Origin: Perkinsus olseni
Taxonomy: Eukaryota > Perkinsozoa > Perkinsida > Perkinsidae
Length of the DNA: 64,000 nt
Assembly (NCBI GenBank): GCA_013115135.1
Contig: JABANP010000265.1
Location: 1-64,000, forward strand
Direction: 5' to 3'
Positions 1 to 10,544 of the stretch are shown here, in pieces. A program made the translations under genes and the position numbers. The notes under the pieces were generated by a model. The model saw only the letters and a list, made by a program, of their open reading frames with translations. It was not told the origin of the DNA and searched no databases. Positions within the stretch are counted from its first letter, which is position 1. Each line of letters begins with the position of its first letter.

Positions 1-89
1 CGACGAGGGCGTTGTGTACATACTTGACATGTTGCTCCAGTGCCACTCAAATGCTCCAATACCTTTTTTACAGATTTGCTAGGTTCCGC

Positions 90-270
90 ATGCGGATTCT
101 CACCCGATTGCTCTTCCTGCTCTCCATCCTCTTCGCCCTTCTACCGGCTGCTACCGCCGCTGTATTATCGGTCGAACAAGTGTATGAGCAGATGATGACC
201 GACTTGGTGGCTAGGAGGATCGAGCAGCTTGTCGTTCGCAGGGTGGAGAAGATTGCGCGCGGTGTTGCAG
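90..270 (+). CDS. possible first exon of a secreted protein
   Basis: An ATG at 90 opens a frame whose first 23 residues (MRILTRLLFLLSILFALLPA and on) look like a classical signal peptide: one Arg-containing n-region, a Leu/Ile-rich core and an Ala-x-Ala exit. It is followed by a charged stretch rich in Val, Glu and Arg. The frame meets a plausible donor (GCAG|GTGGG) at 270, so this would be exon 1 of a longer gene. I could not place the next exon with confidence; the frame continuing to 416 is probably intron. No family is recognised. The signal peptide is the only real support, and the exon could be spurious. Confidence 0.3.
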
Positions 271-3200
271 GTGGGCTCCGATGGTCATTACTCGCATCAA
301 CTTCATGCCGAAGCTCGCTCTCATCTCGGTATTCAACTTGCTTGAAAGCGCTACGGTTCTTTCTCTCAGGTCTCGCCGCTGGCCTAGGTGCACATATCAG
401 TCAGGAGTGGAGATGAACACGATAAGCATTTCTGAAGAAGATGAATTTTCGATATGAAGTTGGTGCGTACTAGCGCCGTCCATAGTAGACGAAGATGTGC
501 CTTTAGCTGTATATACCGATTATTTATTTTGAGTGCTCTTTCATGCCGTTCATACCATACCGTTCGAACATGCGCTCTCGTGAACGTAATAATAATTTGT
601 AAGTGTTTGCTCGGCGTATCGTAAGGCAGATGACTTTTTGGTAACGGAAGTTTGTGATGAACCCTCAAATTTTGAGTTGTTATAAGTCTAGTGGAGTTTG
701 GGAGGACCGTCATGGAGTCGCTTAGGATCGCGAGGCAGAAGGGAGAAGTGTGAAAAACTCTTCGATAATGGAAAATCCGATTGAAGGGTGAAGAAGCTAT
801 TCGGGTGTTTCGTTGAGGCGCTCGACCATCAAATTTTCGTCATAATGATGGTTAAAGATAACTGTTAATAAAGCGACGAAATTCGTCGCTACGGGAGAGG
901 CGCTCAGTAATGTAGACCATCTCAACGGCAGGGGAATATCCTCGACCTTCTAAGCCCCTCCCAAGTCTCTCCGAGCGGCTCATGAAAGGCAGCACTACGA
1001 TGCGCGCTGTATGAGTCTCGTATCGCTTGATATATTCGACCTTCGGCGGAGGCCTTTCTTGCTCGTAATAGCTGCTACATGGATAACGAGAGCCGTGTGG
1101 ACCACGCGATTGCTGTGCCACTTCGCTAGCACCAGTATATGTGCTGCGCTCACTCAAAGGCTTCAACTCGAAGCACGCGCTCGCCAAGATACTGGTCGTT
1201 TCGAAACGGTTGGAAGCGCTGTTCAGAAACGCCACAGACGTACAGCTATGCTCACCATCGTCATTTGTTCATTCATACTGACTTAGAAATTCCTGGCGAA
1301 GTGTTACTTTCAGACTCGGGCTCTTCGCTCCTCTGCTCCTTCCCAATGCCCTCCCTGCGTTCTGCTCTGCGCACCTCTATGGTTACTGCTCTGCTCGGAA
1401 CTCACCAAGTATCCACGGCAGCCACCCGTTTCAAGGACATCGAGACTATAGTTACATCCATTAGGGAGACCAAGAGGAGCCGAGAAAATTCGAGAGGACC
1501 GAGTAATTTGCGTTCTACGTCACGCTGTGTGTGTGCCTCATTGAGCTTTCCTTGTGCAGGTCATTCTGAGGTCCTCGCTTCGATCCGCGAGGCTTCCAAG
1601 ATTTCGAGCCAGAAGGCGCACCTGACTTACTGACTTCTTGCCAAGCTTAACGCAATTCATCACGAGTGTATGGGTTACTATGAGCTGCTGCCGGTTCGCT
1701 GCCGTCAAGACGCAACCTTTCAGCACGTGGTTGAACTCCGCGGCTTCATTGGTGAGGGAGACGCGAAAGTGATGAATTGTGTAATTCTGTGACGTATCAT
1801 CAATCCTCTCATTTTCCATAAGGGGCTGGTGTGATTTTGATAGCCCTCATTTTCATGGATGGTGTAATAGACTTTATTCTATTTATGCAGGAGCTCTCGG
1901 AGTTCCGTCGGACCCCCGATTGCTCTCTGGTCATGACTTGTGTATTTGCTCTTGCCAATCTGCTCCTCCTGCTTCATAACTGCTGTTGTTCGTCGCTCAG
2001 TCGACTTCTACTACCTCTGATTTGGCTGCTAAGCTACTAGCGAATCTACTGTTAGAATTGATAACTTCGTACTGAGAGCTTACAGAGGTGCTCTCGTGCG
2101 CGTAGATGCTGCTGAAGCTAGTCAGACTGCTGCCAGTAGACACCAATTGTTGCGATGATTGAAAAGATAGTATGTACACAGTTTCGTTGGTGGAGGTAAC
2201 TGTGAAGGAGAGTGAATTTTGGTAGTGTTGCGTTGAGTTTCGGACCCCTTCAGCCTATTTTCAAATTAATCGCATAGTGACTACTGTAAGACATAAGTAA
2301 TATAATGATTCACCTAGCAGGATTCCATGGGAATTGGCGATAGCTTGCCTCATAATTCATCGATAATTTGACTCAAGGTTTATTCCTTGCACAGCATGTG
2401 CAGCACATCCAGTCATCTTTATCAGTGCCTCAGCTCTCGGTCAAGTTGTGGACCTGGGGATGACAGAGCACCTTTCGTGTATCGCTATTTTCTCTCGGGA
2501 GTGGGCTAACGTCATAAACACTCCCGACAGTTTGTCATTGAATCACAGACTGTTGGCGGTATTTACGTACTCGGTATGTTTATGTATTTCTATGTGGAAG
2601 GCTGGTGATTTGCGAGTTTGCAGCACTTCGCAACATTACTCAAGCTTGTGCAGGCAGAATCTGTCAAACGCATCAGTGGAATGTTGATGTTTAAACTCCA
2701 TTGCTGTCGTAAGCCTTGTTGGTCTGGCAATATTGGGATGAGCCCTGCATTGCTAGCTCAACTCACGCCGTATCGGGGAGTCGGGACAGAACAACAGCAC
2801 TATTTCTCCTTCGCAGGATTTAGTGTTCATCGTGAGGTTTCCCCAACTAACGGGACGCTAGTTCCACTTTGACAGCACGATAACTATATAGACTCCTCTC
2901 AACGTGTCAGCGATCAAATGCAATATGGGTCACCGGGACCTGACTGCAGGGCCACTACGATCTCCTCGAGCTCTTTTCGACCTATCCTCTCGACTGAGTA
3001 GATGTGCATTCAACACATTGTTTCGCTCGACTGGCGGCACATAGTACAGTTCATTGCCTTCGCGTGCCAAACCTCGACTCGAACACAAGACACCACAGGA
3101 TTGGGCCATCATCTCGACTCGGCGGCTCGATGTAGATATACAGCAACATCCATATACAACCGCCGACCAAGCACGACAGGGCACTATGCCGATATGCATC

Positions 3201-4202
3201 AATGGATCGGACGCTGAACCTGCCCCTCCGAAAATCGAAGAAAAGAAAATCGGTGTGTCGAGGCACACTTCGCCACAGTAACTGGTCTGAGCGTCACAGC
3301 ATGCCGACTCCGGCTCGAACTCTACCTCCAAGCACACGTGTTTCCAAATCACCCCAAGAGAAACACAGGTGTTAGCTCTCCCGTCAGGTCTCACGGTTGA
3401 CGTCTTTCCAACACTCAGCACGCGTGATTTCCCGACCCAGCGACCGAAAACCTGGCTCAAAATCATCGTGGTCCTTGATCTGCCTGGCGATGCCCACACT
3501 CGGACACTCCTGGTTGGGACTGGCGAATATAAACTAGCGACTAAGGAGGAAATAGAGCACTGCGCCCTCTCAGTATGTTACGCTCGTATGCTGTACATGT
3601 CACGACGATTGCTGCAGCAGCCATACAGCGGTTGGGGCGACACAGCGAATATGACGGAAGCGTTGTTGAACAGCGGGAGACGGAGTCATTTATATATGCT
3701 GGGTGGAGCGATGGATGACACTTCATTAGATAGAGCAACTTGATCGATTAGGTCGGCAGGGCCCGAGATGTGTCATTATCCGCGTGAAGAATACTACGCG
3801 GAAAACTGAGTGTAACACAACCACGCCTCAGGCAATGTAGCGACAACGGACGGATTAGCTAGGACAGCAGATCCGTCATCATAGCGTAACGTTCTCTATA
3901 ATACGTTCCTGAAGAGCCATCGCTTGTGCGTACCACCTACTACTGCGGTCGCAACACCTGATGGCTCTGCATCCAAGAGAGACCGAACTTGGATAAAAAG
4001 GACAATTGAGCTTAAGATGATTACACAGTCACAGTCGAAAAAATCAATGACACTAGACGACACCTCGTCTGCGCAGAAATGGGCAACAAACAGTGGTAGC
4101 GACTGGTCAGCTTCCTGATACATCGTCTCCGGCAAAATGACGAGACACCGTGATGAATGGAGTGATCCTGCAATCGGCACGATGCGGGAGTTCGTATCAG
4201 CC
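271..4202. other. stretch without a supportable gene
   Basis: About 3.9 kb with only short frames on both strands. A frame near 1339-1633 has an in-frame GT...TTGTGCAG segment that might be a tiny intron, and a 189-codon minus frame lies at 2930-3499, but neither shows a motif, repeat or coherent composition. No tRNA, long repeat or CRISPR-like array was seen. It may hold exons of fast-evolving genes that cannot be recognised by eye. Confidence 0.5.
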
Positions 4203-5114
4203 TTACCAGCGTATCTTGCCGCCAAGCCCGTACTTCTCAAGCAAGGTCTGGTAAAGGGGCTCGAGTTTAGATACATCGGGCAGGTCATCACCCTTAGAGT
4301 ACAAATCAAACTTATTAAACTCCTTGACCGTCTCGAGCTTCGCTGCATCTTCAGGAGCCATCAAGTGCTTGTAGGCACCTTTGTCGTGCCAGGGGTAGAA
4401 GCTGTGGTAACGGATACACCAGAGGCCTTCGATCGGGAGGGTGCAGGTTGGATGATTGCTCAGGACTTGGTAAAGATACTCATCATGACCGAACCCCATG
4501 AGGAGGTTGTCCAGGCCACAGTGCGGCTCATACATACCGTACTTGGTACCATAAACTGCATGCTTCGTGTCTGGATTGCCCTCGAACTGATGAGACAGCA
4601 CTATGTCCTTGCTGAACTCACAGCCAACAGGGAAGGTGTCACCGACGACACACCACTGCTCTTCGCCCCAACATGACATCACCTTACCGAGATCATGTAC
4701 AAAGCCAGTGAGCCATAGCCAATCCTTGTCCGGGTGCAGCTTGCGGATGGCCTCGGCAGTCATGAAAGCATGCAGTGAGTTGGGGATGCTCACGTCTGGG
4801 TCGCTCTCGTCCACGAAGTTGTCCAACTTGTGTAACACCTCCATGACAGTGTGCTCGCCGTGGGTGAACCCGAGCCACTTTTTGTGAAGACTGCGGACCT
4901 TCTCAACCGTCATGTTTTCATGTTGTTTTCTATAGTTGGATTCTACTATACTCTGTCTCGATGAATTCTCGTAGTTGCGGTACGCTTCGCCCAGCAAGTT
5001 CGTGGGACGAAAGCTGTTGGCAACAGCTTCTGCCGAATAGTGTTTGCTCTCGACCGGCGGTTCAGATGCTACCACAGGACCATCGCAGTTGGAATAGATG
5101 GGCGTCACTGGCAT
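4203..5114 (-). CDS. MIOX: myo-inositol oxygenase, complete, intronless
   Basis: MIOX is a di-iron enzyme that uses O2 to cleave myo-inositol to D-glucuronate, the entry step of inositol catabolism and a source of UDP-glucuronate. The 303-residue frame starts at ATG 5114; an upstream in-frame TTG at 5132 is not used here. Family hallmarks are all present: DESDPD and PNSLHAF, the HD-like GFVHDLGKVM, EEQWCVVGDTFPVGC, GMYEPHCGLDNLLMGFGHDEY, IRYHSFYPWH and the C-terminal LGGKIRW. By family knowledge the iron ligands are His115, His140, Asp141, His210, His237 and Asp270, and all six are kept. Length is close to animal and plant enzymes (about 285-310). It is uninterrupted, unlike the intron-dense genes elsewhere in the window, which suggests a retrocopy or transfer, though neither is proved. 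Neighbouring sequence offers no functional context. Confidence 0.96.
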   Translation of the reverse strand: MPVTPIYSNCDGPVVASEPPVESKHYSAEAVANSFRPTNLLGEAYRNYENSSRQSIVESNYRKQHENMTVEKVRSLHKKWLGFTHGEHTVMEVLHKLDNFVDESDPDVSIPNSLHAFMTAEAIRKLHPDKDWLWLTGFVHDLGKVMSCWGEEQWCVVGDTFPVGCEFSKDIVLSHQFEGNPDTKHAVYGTKYGMYEPHCGLDNLLMGFGHDEYLYQVLSNHPTCTLPIEGLWCIRYHSFYPWHDKGAYKHLMAPEDAAKLETVKEFNKFDLYSKGDDLPDVSKLEPLYQTLLEKYGLGGKIRW

Positions 5115-5718
5115 GCTACTCCGGCTACACAACTAACTGAGAAAATCATGTGTTAGGTGATCAAGCCCGCTTGATGGAAGCACAAGCGAAATGCAGAGTA
5201 AGGACGAGAACGATCTACACGATCAACAACTTGGCCCCCGACCTCCACGGCGAAGATTTTTTTGAAGGAGACGAAATTTTACACGTCTGCCATGGTTAAG
5301 GACACGAAAGCCCTGGAAGACACTACGAGCTGAACGTTTGCCTGTGACGTAGACCCGAGCTGAGATATCGCGGTAAGAATGTTTGGAAGATACGCAAGAT
5401 GTGCATGCGTGCAATTAGCGAAGCGATCCGCGTACTAAATTTTTCTTTCACTCGTCTTGGGCGGGCAACTCGAGTTGGATCTCAGAAAAGCCGACCCGAC
5501 CTCGCCTGAGCGGTTGCTGATGTAATGGAAATGGCGGCCGCCCGAACCGTGTCTCCTCCGTAAAGGAATTGTGCATTGGCAGGACTCATCTATTTTTGTA
5601 GGTTCGGACTTTGCGGGCGAATTACACCACCCGCTTGCTCTGTTGAGGATATGTCGTTGCCAGGCAAGAAACTGGTGGAGGAGGGAGACGCGTCGAGGGG
5701 CCTCCGGTGTCTCTGGGG
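5115..5718. other. upstream flank of MIOX, no gene seen
   Basis: Carries the presumed MIOX promoter side and short unconvincing frames only. No motif recognised. Confidence 0.4.
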
Positions 5719-5824
5719 GTCGATAAACCTGTTGTGGAACTTATAATCGATACTGGTCCCGCATTTTTCGTGAAAAAAATCAATTCTGGAATCGATTCTG
5801 AGTTTCAAAGTTGGTTTATTGAAC
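5719..5824. mobile_element. MITE-like palindromic element, copy 1
   Basis: The right arm ends TTGGTTTATTGAAC next to a run of G; the left arm reads as an imperfect inverse (GTCGATAAACC...). The centre carries CAATTCTGGAATCGATTCTG. The same terminal motif and core recur at 12331-12423 and 51929-52034, so this is a dispersed element of about 100 bp with no coding capacity, as expected of a miniature inverted-repeat element. Confidence 0.6.
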
Positions 5825-6936
5825 TGGGGGGGGCTTTAGTTGCGCTGAGCGGAGCCACGCAAGAATGACCGTGCCTGAGCCCTGGGGTAGCACTTCTCAC
5901 GCGGCGCTCTCAGGAGCTTGCCTCTGTGCATTTGCCAGCAATGCGTGATGTCATCTATCGTTTCGAGCAGCTACTCCCCGTAACGGACCCCTTGTTTCCT
6001 GCCGTTGTTCTCTCGCCTGTTGAGTTGAAGGAGTATCTCCTGGTGAGACCTGTTTCCTATTCCCTCGCTCAGCTGTTATATTCTGTAAATGCGGTATTGT
6101 ACCCCCATCGTTAATTGGCTCGACTTTGCTAAACGGTTGGCCTGGGTTGCTGGTAGTATCCGGACGGGTGGATTGGAGTATAGGCCCTTCGCCCTGCTTG
6201 CTCAGCGTCATTAAAACTGAGTAATCAACCATCAATCGCGTTTATGAGGTTAAATTCCAACGCCTACAGTACGGCTTAGTTAGACTAGCACCGATGTACC
6301 TTTCTGTGGGGGATCAGTCTAGCCTGATGAATAGACCCTGTTCATCAAGCTAAGGAATGTTGCTCCTCAGAGCGAGCTCTTCCTCGGTCGGGATGCTTCC
6401 TTCCCTCCCGGCAATGGTGGTTGCACTGCATGAAAATCGCGATCGGTTTTCAGTGGATATTCATCTTGTGGTTTCCTGTTCATCCAAGCTGCCCGAACAG
6501 GCTGGAAGCTCTACGGCTTAACGCTTCGAATCGGATTTAGCCGGCAGGTTGTTGGTGAATTCAGCATACATCGACTGAAAATGTATTCGCGGCCTCTCGC
6601 TTGAAGATGGTCATTTTGACCAAGTACAGTCTGGGAATTGTCTCTCGGCGTGGTCTGCTTGGGAAAATTCCAAACTCGCCACGTACGAAGAAACTGAGTT
6701 TGACGACCAACGCAGCTCTGTAGATCTCACTGCGCCCAAGTCGCTATCCCTGTAAATTTATAGTTCAACGTCGGTGTCCCCCCAGACTCTTGTCGATGTG
6801 CTCACTCGGGGACTCTCTGTAGCGTTGAGAGGCAGACGGTCGAACATAAGACATCCGGCGTATTGCCAAGTCTATACCACCGCGTCTTGAAACGCACGAA
6901 CCAAATTAACGTGCTTGGCATTCCGCCTCTCCTCAG
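5825..6936. other. no gene resolved; may include 5' exons of the RING gene
   Basis: Short frames only. The acceptor at 6936 shows that the RING gene has at least one exon further upstream, probably in this stretch, but I could not identify it. Confidence 0.4.
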
Positions 6937-7474
6937 GTGTATCGATCCTTTTGGTAGCCTGGATGGCCGCCGAGGCCCTGGGGTTCTCGCCCTGGCTCCA
7001 ATACACGCTGCTGGCGTTGTTCATTGCTCTGGTGGGCACACACCCTCGCAAGTCCTCTATTTTTGAGATGTGTCGCTTCAGGTAGCCGTCCCCGTATTCT
7101 ATGCTGCCTGGACGGTTGTGAAGCCATTCCATTTACCAGTGGTGATGACCGCTGCCGAGTGCGCCAGGGCCGCTGACGTCATCTACAAGCACTCTACTAG
7201 AGAGGTCCTGGCTCCGTCGCCCGATGACTGCGCAGTGTGTCTAGAGCGGTGGGAAGAGGGAGACACCCTGACGGAACTCGCCTGTGGTCACATGTACCAC
7301 CCGCCTTGCGTTCGGGCCTGCATCGCCGGCTCGCTACCTCTACGGTCGAAGCATGCTAACAACCTCACCGATGTCGTTGAAGCAGTGTGCTGCCCGCTGT
7401 GTCGACGCCCGATGGTCGCGGACTCTGAACGCGTAGTGAGTCTGATGAGAAGGAAGAAGGCTGTTCTGTATTAG
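6937..7474 (+). CDS. membrane-anchored RING-H2 protein, 5' end missing
   Basis: Two exons join cleanly. Exon 6937-7031 follows the acceptor CTCCTCAG and encodes hydrophobic segments (VSILLVAWMAAEALGF, WLQYTLLALFIAL). A 50-nt GT-AG intron (7032-7081) leads in frame to exon 7082-7474, which continues hydrophobic (VAVPVFYAAWTVV) and then enters a RING. The zinc ligands are CAVC, then ACGHMYHPPC (C-x-H-x2-H-x2-C), then CPLC near the C-terminus, i.e. a C3H2C3 RING-H2 with a long loop before the last Cys pair. The protein ends at TAG 7472-7474. Membrane RING proteins of this shape are usually E3 ubiquitin ligases acting on ER or endosomal substrates; that role is inferred from the family. The initiator exon was not found. 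Confidence 0.8.
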
Positions 7475-8231
7475 CGATCATCGGCAAGTGGTAGACACTT
7501 CCCTTCAACGTTTTAAGCATTATTTCCTGGGGTACCGCTGCTGCTTCCTCTGTCGTTATTGCACCATTTTCGTGTTAAGTGCTCGTCCGTCCCGAACGAC
7601 ACTGCAAATTCACTGTCTCTGTTTCTTCTTGTGTTCTGCTGGTGGCTCCTTTGCGCGAGATGGACGGCGGCTTCTTTCTCTCTGTACTCCATTCTGTTCC
7701 TTTACCATACATATCGTCGTTTCACTCAGTAATCTCTTACTGGCATAACCATCACAGCACAACAGCGGTAGTCTTGCCTCATCAGCGCGGCTTTGCGTTC
7801 GCTAGTACGGCGGGAGTTGCGCAAAATGTGGTATCAGGCCACTGGCCTTCGTCAAATCATACAGGACTTCTCGAACTGTTAACAAGCGTTACCCCTCGTT
7901 CAAAATGTGCGGACCTCATCGTTGCTTCAGATAGAGGAGCAGATGAACCGGACGCGGCAGAAGTTGCGTGTGTGTGATTCTATAGTCCAACGCCTGTAGC
8001 GGCTCAGTTTGACTCAAAGCCGGATTTCGAGACTTTCCGTAAAAGTTACGTAATTTCCATAGCCAACAATAACTCTATAACAGCGGTTGCAAACCATCGC
8101 AGTGGCACTCTTCGTTTGTGTCGAGAACACAGCAACGCCTTCGTCAACGTCTTCTGACGGTAGAGATGTTCTTGTTTTCACTTACTGCATGCCGGCTCTC
8201 GTCTCGGGTACCCGTACCAAAGCATACGTCT
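7475..8231. other. no supportable gene
   Basis: A 132-codon frame lies at 7579-7977, but it has no recognisable motif and the composition is not convincing. Probably the 3' flank of the RING gene and the 5' flank of the next gene. Confidence 0.4.
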
Positions 8232-8694
8232 ATGCTGCCGAGGGTTGTCTTCAACTCCTGGGATGATCGTTACTGTGTCGTGTACAAGCCGTCTGGGTGG
8301 TCCTTGATGGGTGACGGGAAGACGCTGGACAGGCCCTCACTAGCAACGACATGTACGGCAGCTATCGTATTAGTATCTTCATCCAAAACATCATCATTAG
8401 TCTATAACACTATTCTTTATCTAGGATAAACTTATCATATACCTGTCTTAATACCAAAGCATGATAATTCGCTGAAAACGATGGAGTTCGACCCGTGATA
8501 TGGAAACCACTAGCGGCATCGCGATTTTCGCGTTTTTCACTAGGCCCCTCGTTCCCTAGCGCCCGCATAGGACTTTGACCGTGTGCGCGTCAATTGGGCT
8601 GTGCCGCGCGGATCATCGCCCGTAGCCAATCGGATTCAAGGCAAGGCTAATGGGCTTGGAGTTGCCCTATTCTCCTCTGCGGAGGAGTGCTCTC
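8232..8694 (+). CDS. RluA-type pseudouridine synthase-like fragment with altered active site
   Basis: Exon 1 (from ATG 8232) encodes DDRYCVVYKPSGWSLMGDG, matching the family start (D-D-x-x-x-V-V-x-K-P-x-G). A phase-0 GT-AG join (about ATC|GTATTAG to CGCATAG|GAC at 8571) leads to SSPVANRIQGKANGLGVALF, which aligns with the catalytic strand usually read as P-V-H-R-L-D-x-x-T-S-G-L-L-L-F. Here H-R-L-D is N-R-I-Q, so the catalytic Asp is missing. The frame closes with TAA soon after and no further catalytic-domain exon was found. Either an inactive paralogue, a decayed gene, or a gene whose 3' exons I missed. Intact family members isomerise uridine in rRNA or tRNA. Confidence 0.45.
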
Positions 8695-8979
8695 GATAAG
8701 CACCTCTCGATGGCGTGTGTATGGGAGTTCAAGTCTAAGGCCGTAGACAGGCCTAGTCGGACTAGCACGAGAAAATCTTATTTCAATAGGGACCGGTCTG
8801 GCAAATCGAGGCCATTCTCGTCGTGTGCTTCTCACAGTTACCCCGTGTTTGGCTCCCGACGATCCCGATCGAGGCAATGATGCCCAGTCTAGTCACAGTG
8901 AGGAACTCGACCGTATCCAACGTGACCTTCCATTGCCGGATGAAATCGACCAGCCCCTCGACAGGCTCAGGGATGGCAA

Positions 8980-9400
8980 ACTGTGAGTGGGGGAATCGCT
9001 CCTCAATCGCTGCTGATGACTTCTGACGAGCTTCAGACACCTCCCGGTCAATGTTGACGTTGGTGTTTCCGGCCTCTGTGTGGTGTGTATGGACAAGAGC
9101 ATCTCACGGCAGTTCAAAACTCATTACCGAGAGTACGTCCGGGGTGCCGCTGTGAACAGCAGGTGGCGGTCGATAGAAGCGCACGTACAGCCTGACCGCC
9201 GCCCCTTCTCGATAACATGAAGTCTAGCGTGAGGAAACAGGGCAAAGCGTCTTGACGATCTGTCTGATTGCCATGCATGTTAACGCTGCAGGAAGTCTTC
9301 AACAGAGCACGTCGGCTTCGAGTCCAACTAAGCCGGAACCGACGTTGGCCTACAAACTCACACGCGCAGGGCGAATACAGCAACGTCGCGTTCTGCGCTA
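8980..9400 (+). pseudogene. possible decayed copy of a ferlin segment
   Basis: Two blocks resemble the ferlin gene further on. Near 9028-9052 the bases GTCAATGTTGACGTTGGTG match 15322-15346 (GTCAATGTTAGCGTTGGTA), which encodes the conserved post-C2B strand. Near 9286-9360 the bases around CTAAGCCGGAACCG and the following Tyr-Lys-Leu codons match 15427-15505. The spacing is similar in both places. The glycine-rich GPGD motif is not preserved here. This looks like an old partial duplication; chance similarity is not excluded. Confidence 0.35.
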
Positions 9401-9555
9401 CTGCCGCCGCTGCTGCTCTGGTCTTCCCGCGCCGGTCATCGAGGACGAGTCGGAAAGAGTTTGTTCGAGAACTTTCCATTTCCGATGATCTCCATCCCTA
9501 GTTTCGTCCCGTCCTTCTGACCCCTACCAGGTACTCCCTGCGCCAGACATACCGC

Positions 9556-10544
9556 TTGCTAGCTCGTCCCACCCAAGCGCGTCACTCCAACGCCTTCTTC
9601 ACCGACGACGGCCGGCCCCTCGACTACGGGCTGGTCGAGTCATGCATGCGGTGGTCCAAAGATGACCAACAATGGCGATCGGTGAGCAGGCATCTTCGAC
9701 CCAGCGCGAGGCCATTTCCTGCCAGGTGGAATGCTCGTCGTCGACTGACTCCAGCGTTGGGACCGAGTTCAGACTGGTAGAGGTCGGTGCCGGCGGGTTG
9801 CTGATGTACGAGGTTATGGCCACGCCGTCAAAGCCCGGCTACATCATGGTGAGATATTCGCGGCCTTTGTCGCAGCGAGTGTGATGGGCCCATTCTCCGA
9901 GCTCTGCGATACGGAAACTTTGACAGCGATCTCAGTACGATTAAGTCGTCTGGAATGATGAGACGGTAACTCTGCCGAGGATCCGTTCTCAATACGGCGG
10001 CAGAAGTATTTTGCTTGGCTAACAAAATTGAGACAAGTCGCGATTACGTAGAGGAATACCGTCCGGGGTTCTGTGCCGTTTCTCATCTCCGTCATAGCGA
10101 CGAGGCAAGTTTGGCTTTTTGATCTCGGACGACTCATCTTCTGGCCGCTTTGCGAACGACTGCCCTTCAGGCTAACCAGGTGGATTTCCATTCATTTACC
10201 TTACGTGCTATGCTATGGACGGCATATACTTGATTTTGTGTTCGCGTGTCGTTCATATTATTCTCGTGTCACTCACGGATAGACTCAAAGGCATTCTCCT
10301 CTACCATCATCAAGCATGATCGTTCTTGGCCGTCCCTGAGTTGCTAACCCTTCAGGCACATTTCGCAGAAGGGGGACTCGATATCGTCAGGAACAACGAA
10401 GGGTTCCCTCACATGCAACTGAGTCGCCTCGAGTTCCCCGACCCCCTCAACCCAACCGGGGCGAGTATATTGATAGACGTGGAGCCGGAGCAAGAGACGC
10501 TGGCAACACTGCACAGTCAAGCGTTCTCTGGTGGCGGCACATGA
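9556..10544 (+). CDS. unrecognised gene, three 3' exons
   Basis: Three open blocks join in frame at GT-AG sites. Exon A ends at 9681 (CGATCG|GTGAGC). Exon B is 9726-9848, reached over a 44-nt intron with a pyrimidine-rich acceptor. Exon C is 10356-10544, after acceptor CCCTTCAG, and ends at TGA. The joined frames contain DDGRPLDYGLVES, GTEFRLVEVGAGG and LSRLEFPDPLNPTGASI. Composition is mixed and coding-like. I recognise no family. The 507-nt gap between B and C may hide another exon, and the 5' end is not resolved. It could be part of the same transcription unit as the pseudouridine-synthase-like fragment upstream; nothing in the sequence proves this. Confidence 0.45.

Noticed and set aside
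2930..3499. 189-codon minus-strand frame as a gene
   Set aside because: No motif, no homology recognised, and composition without coding character; frames of this size arise by chance at this base composition.
5115..5132. MIOX start at the in-frame TTG 5132
   Set aside because: The first ATG at 5114 gives a normal-length protein; a TTG start is not expected in a eukaryote.
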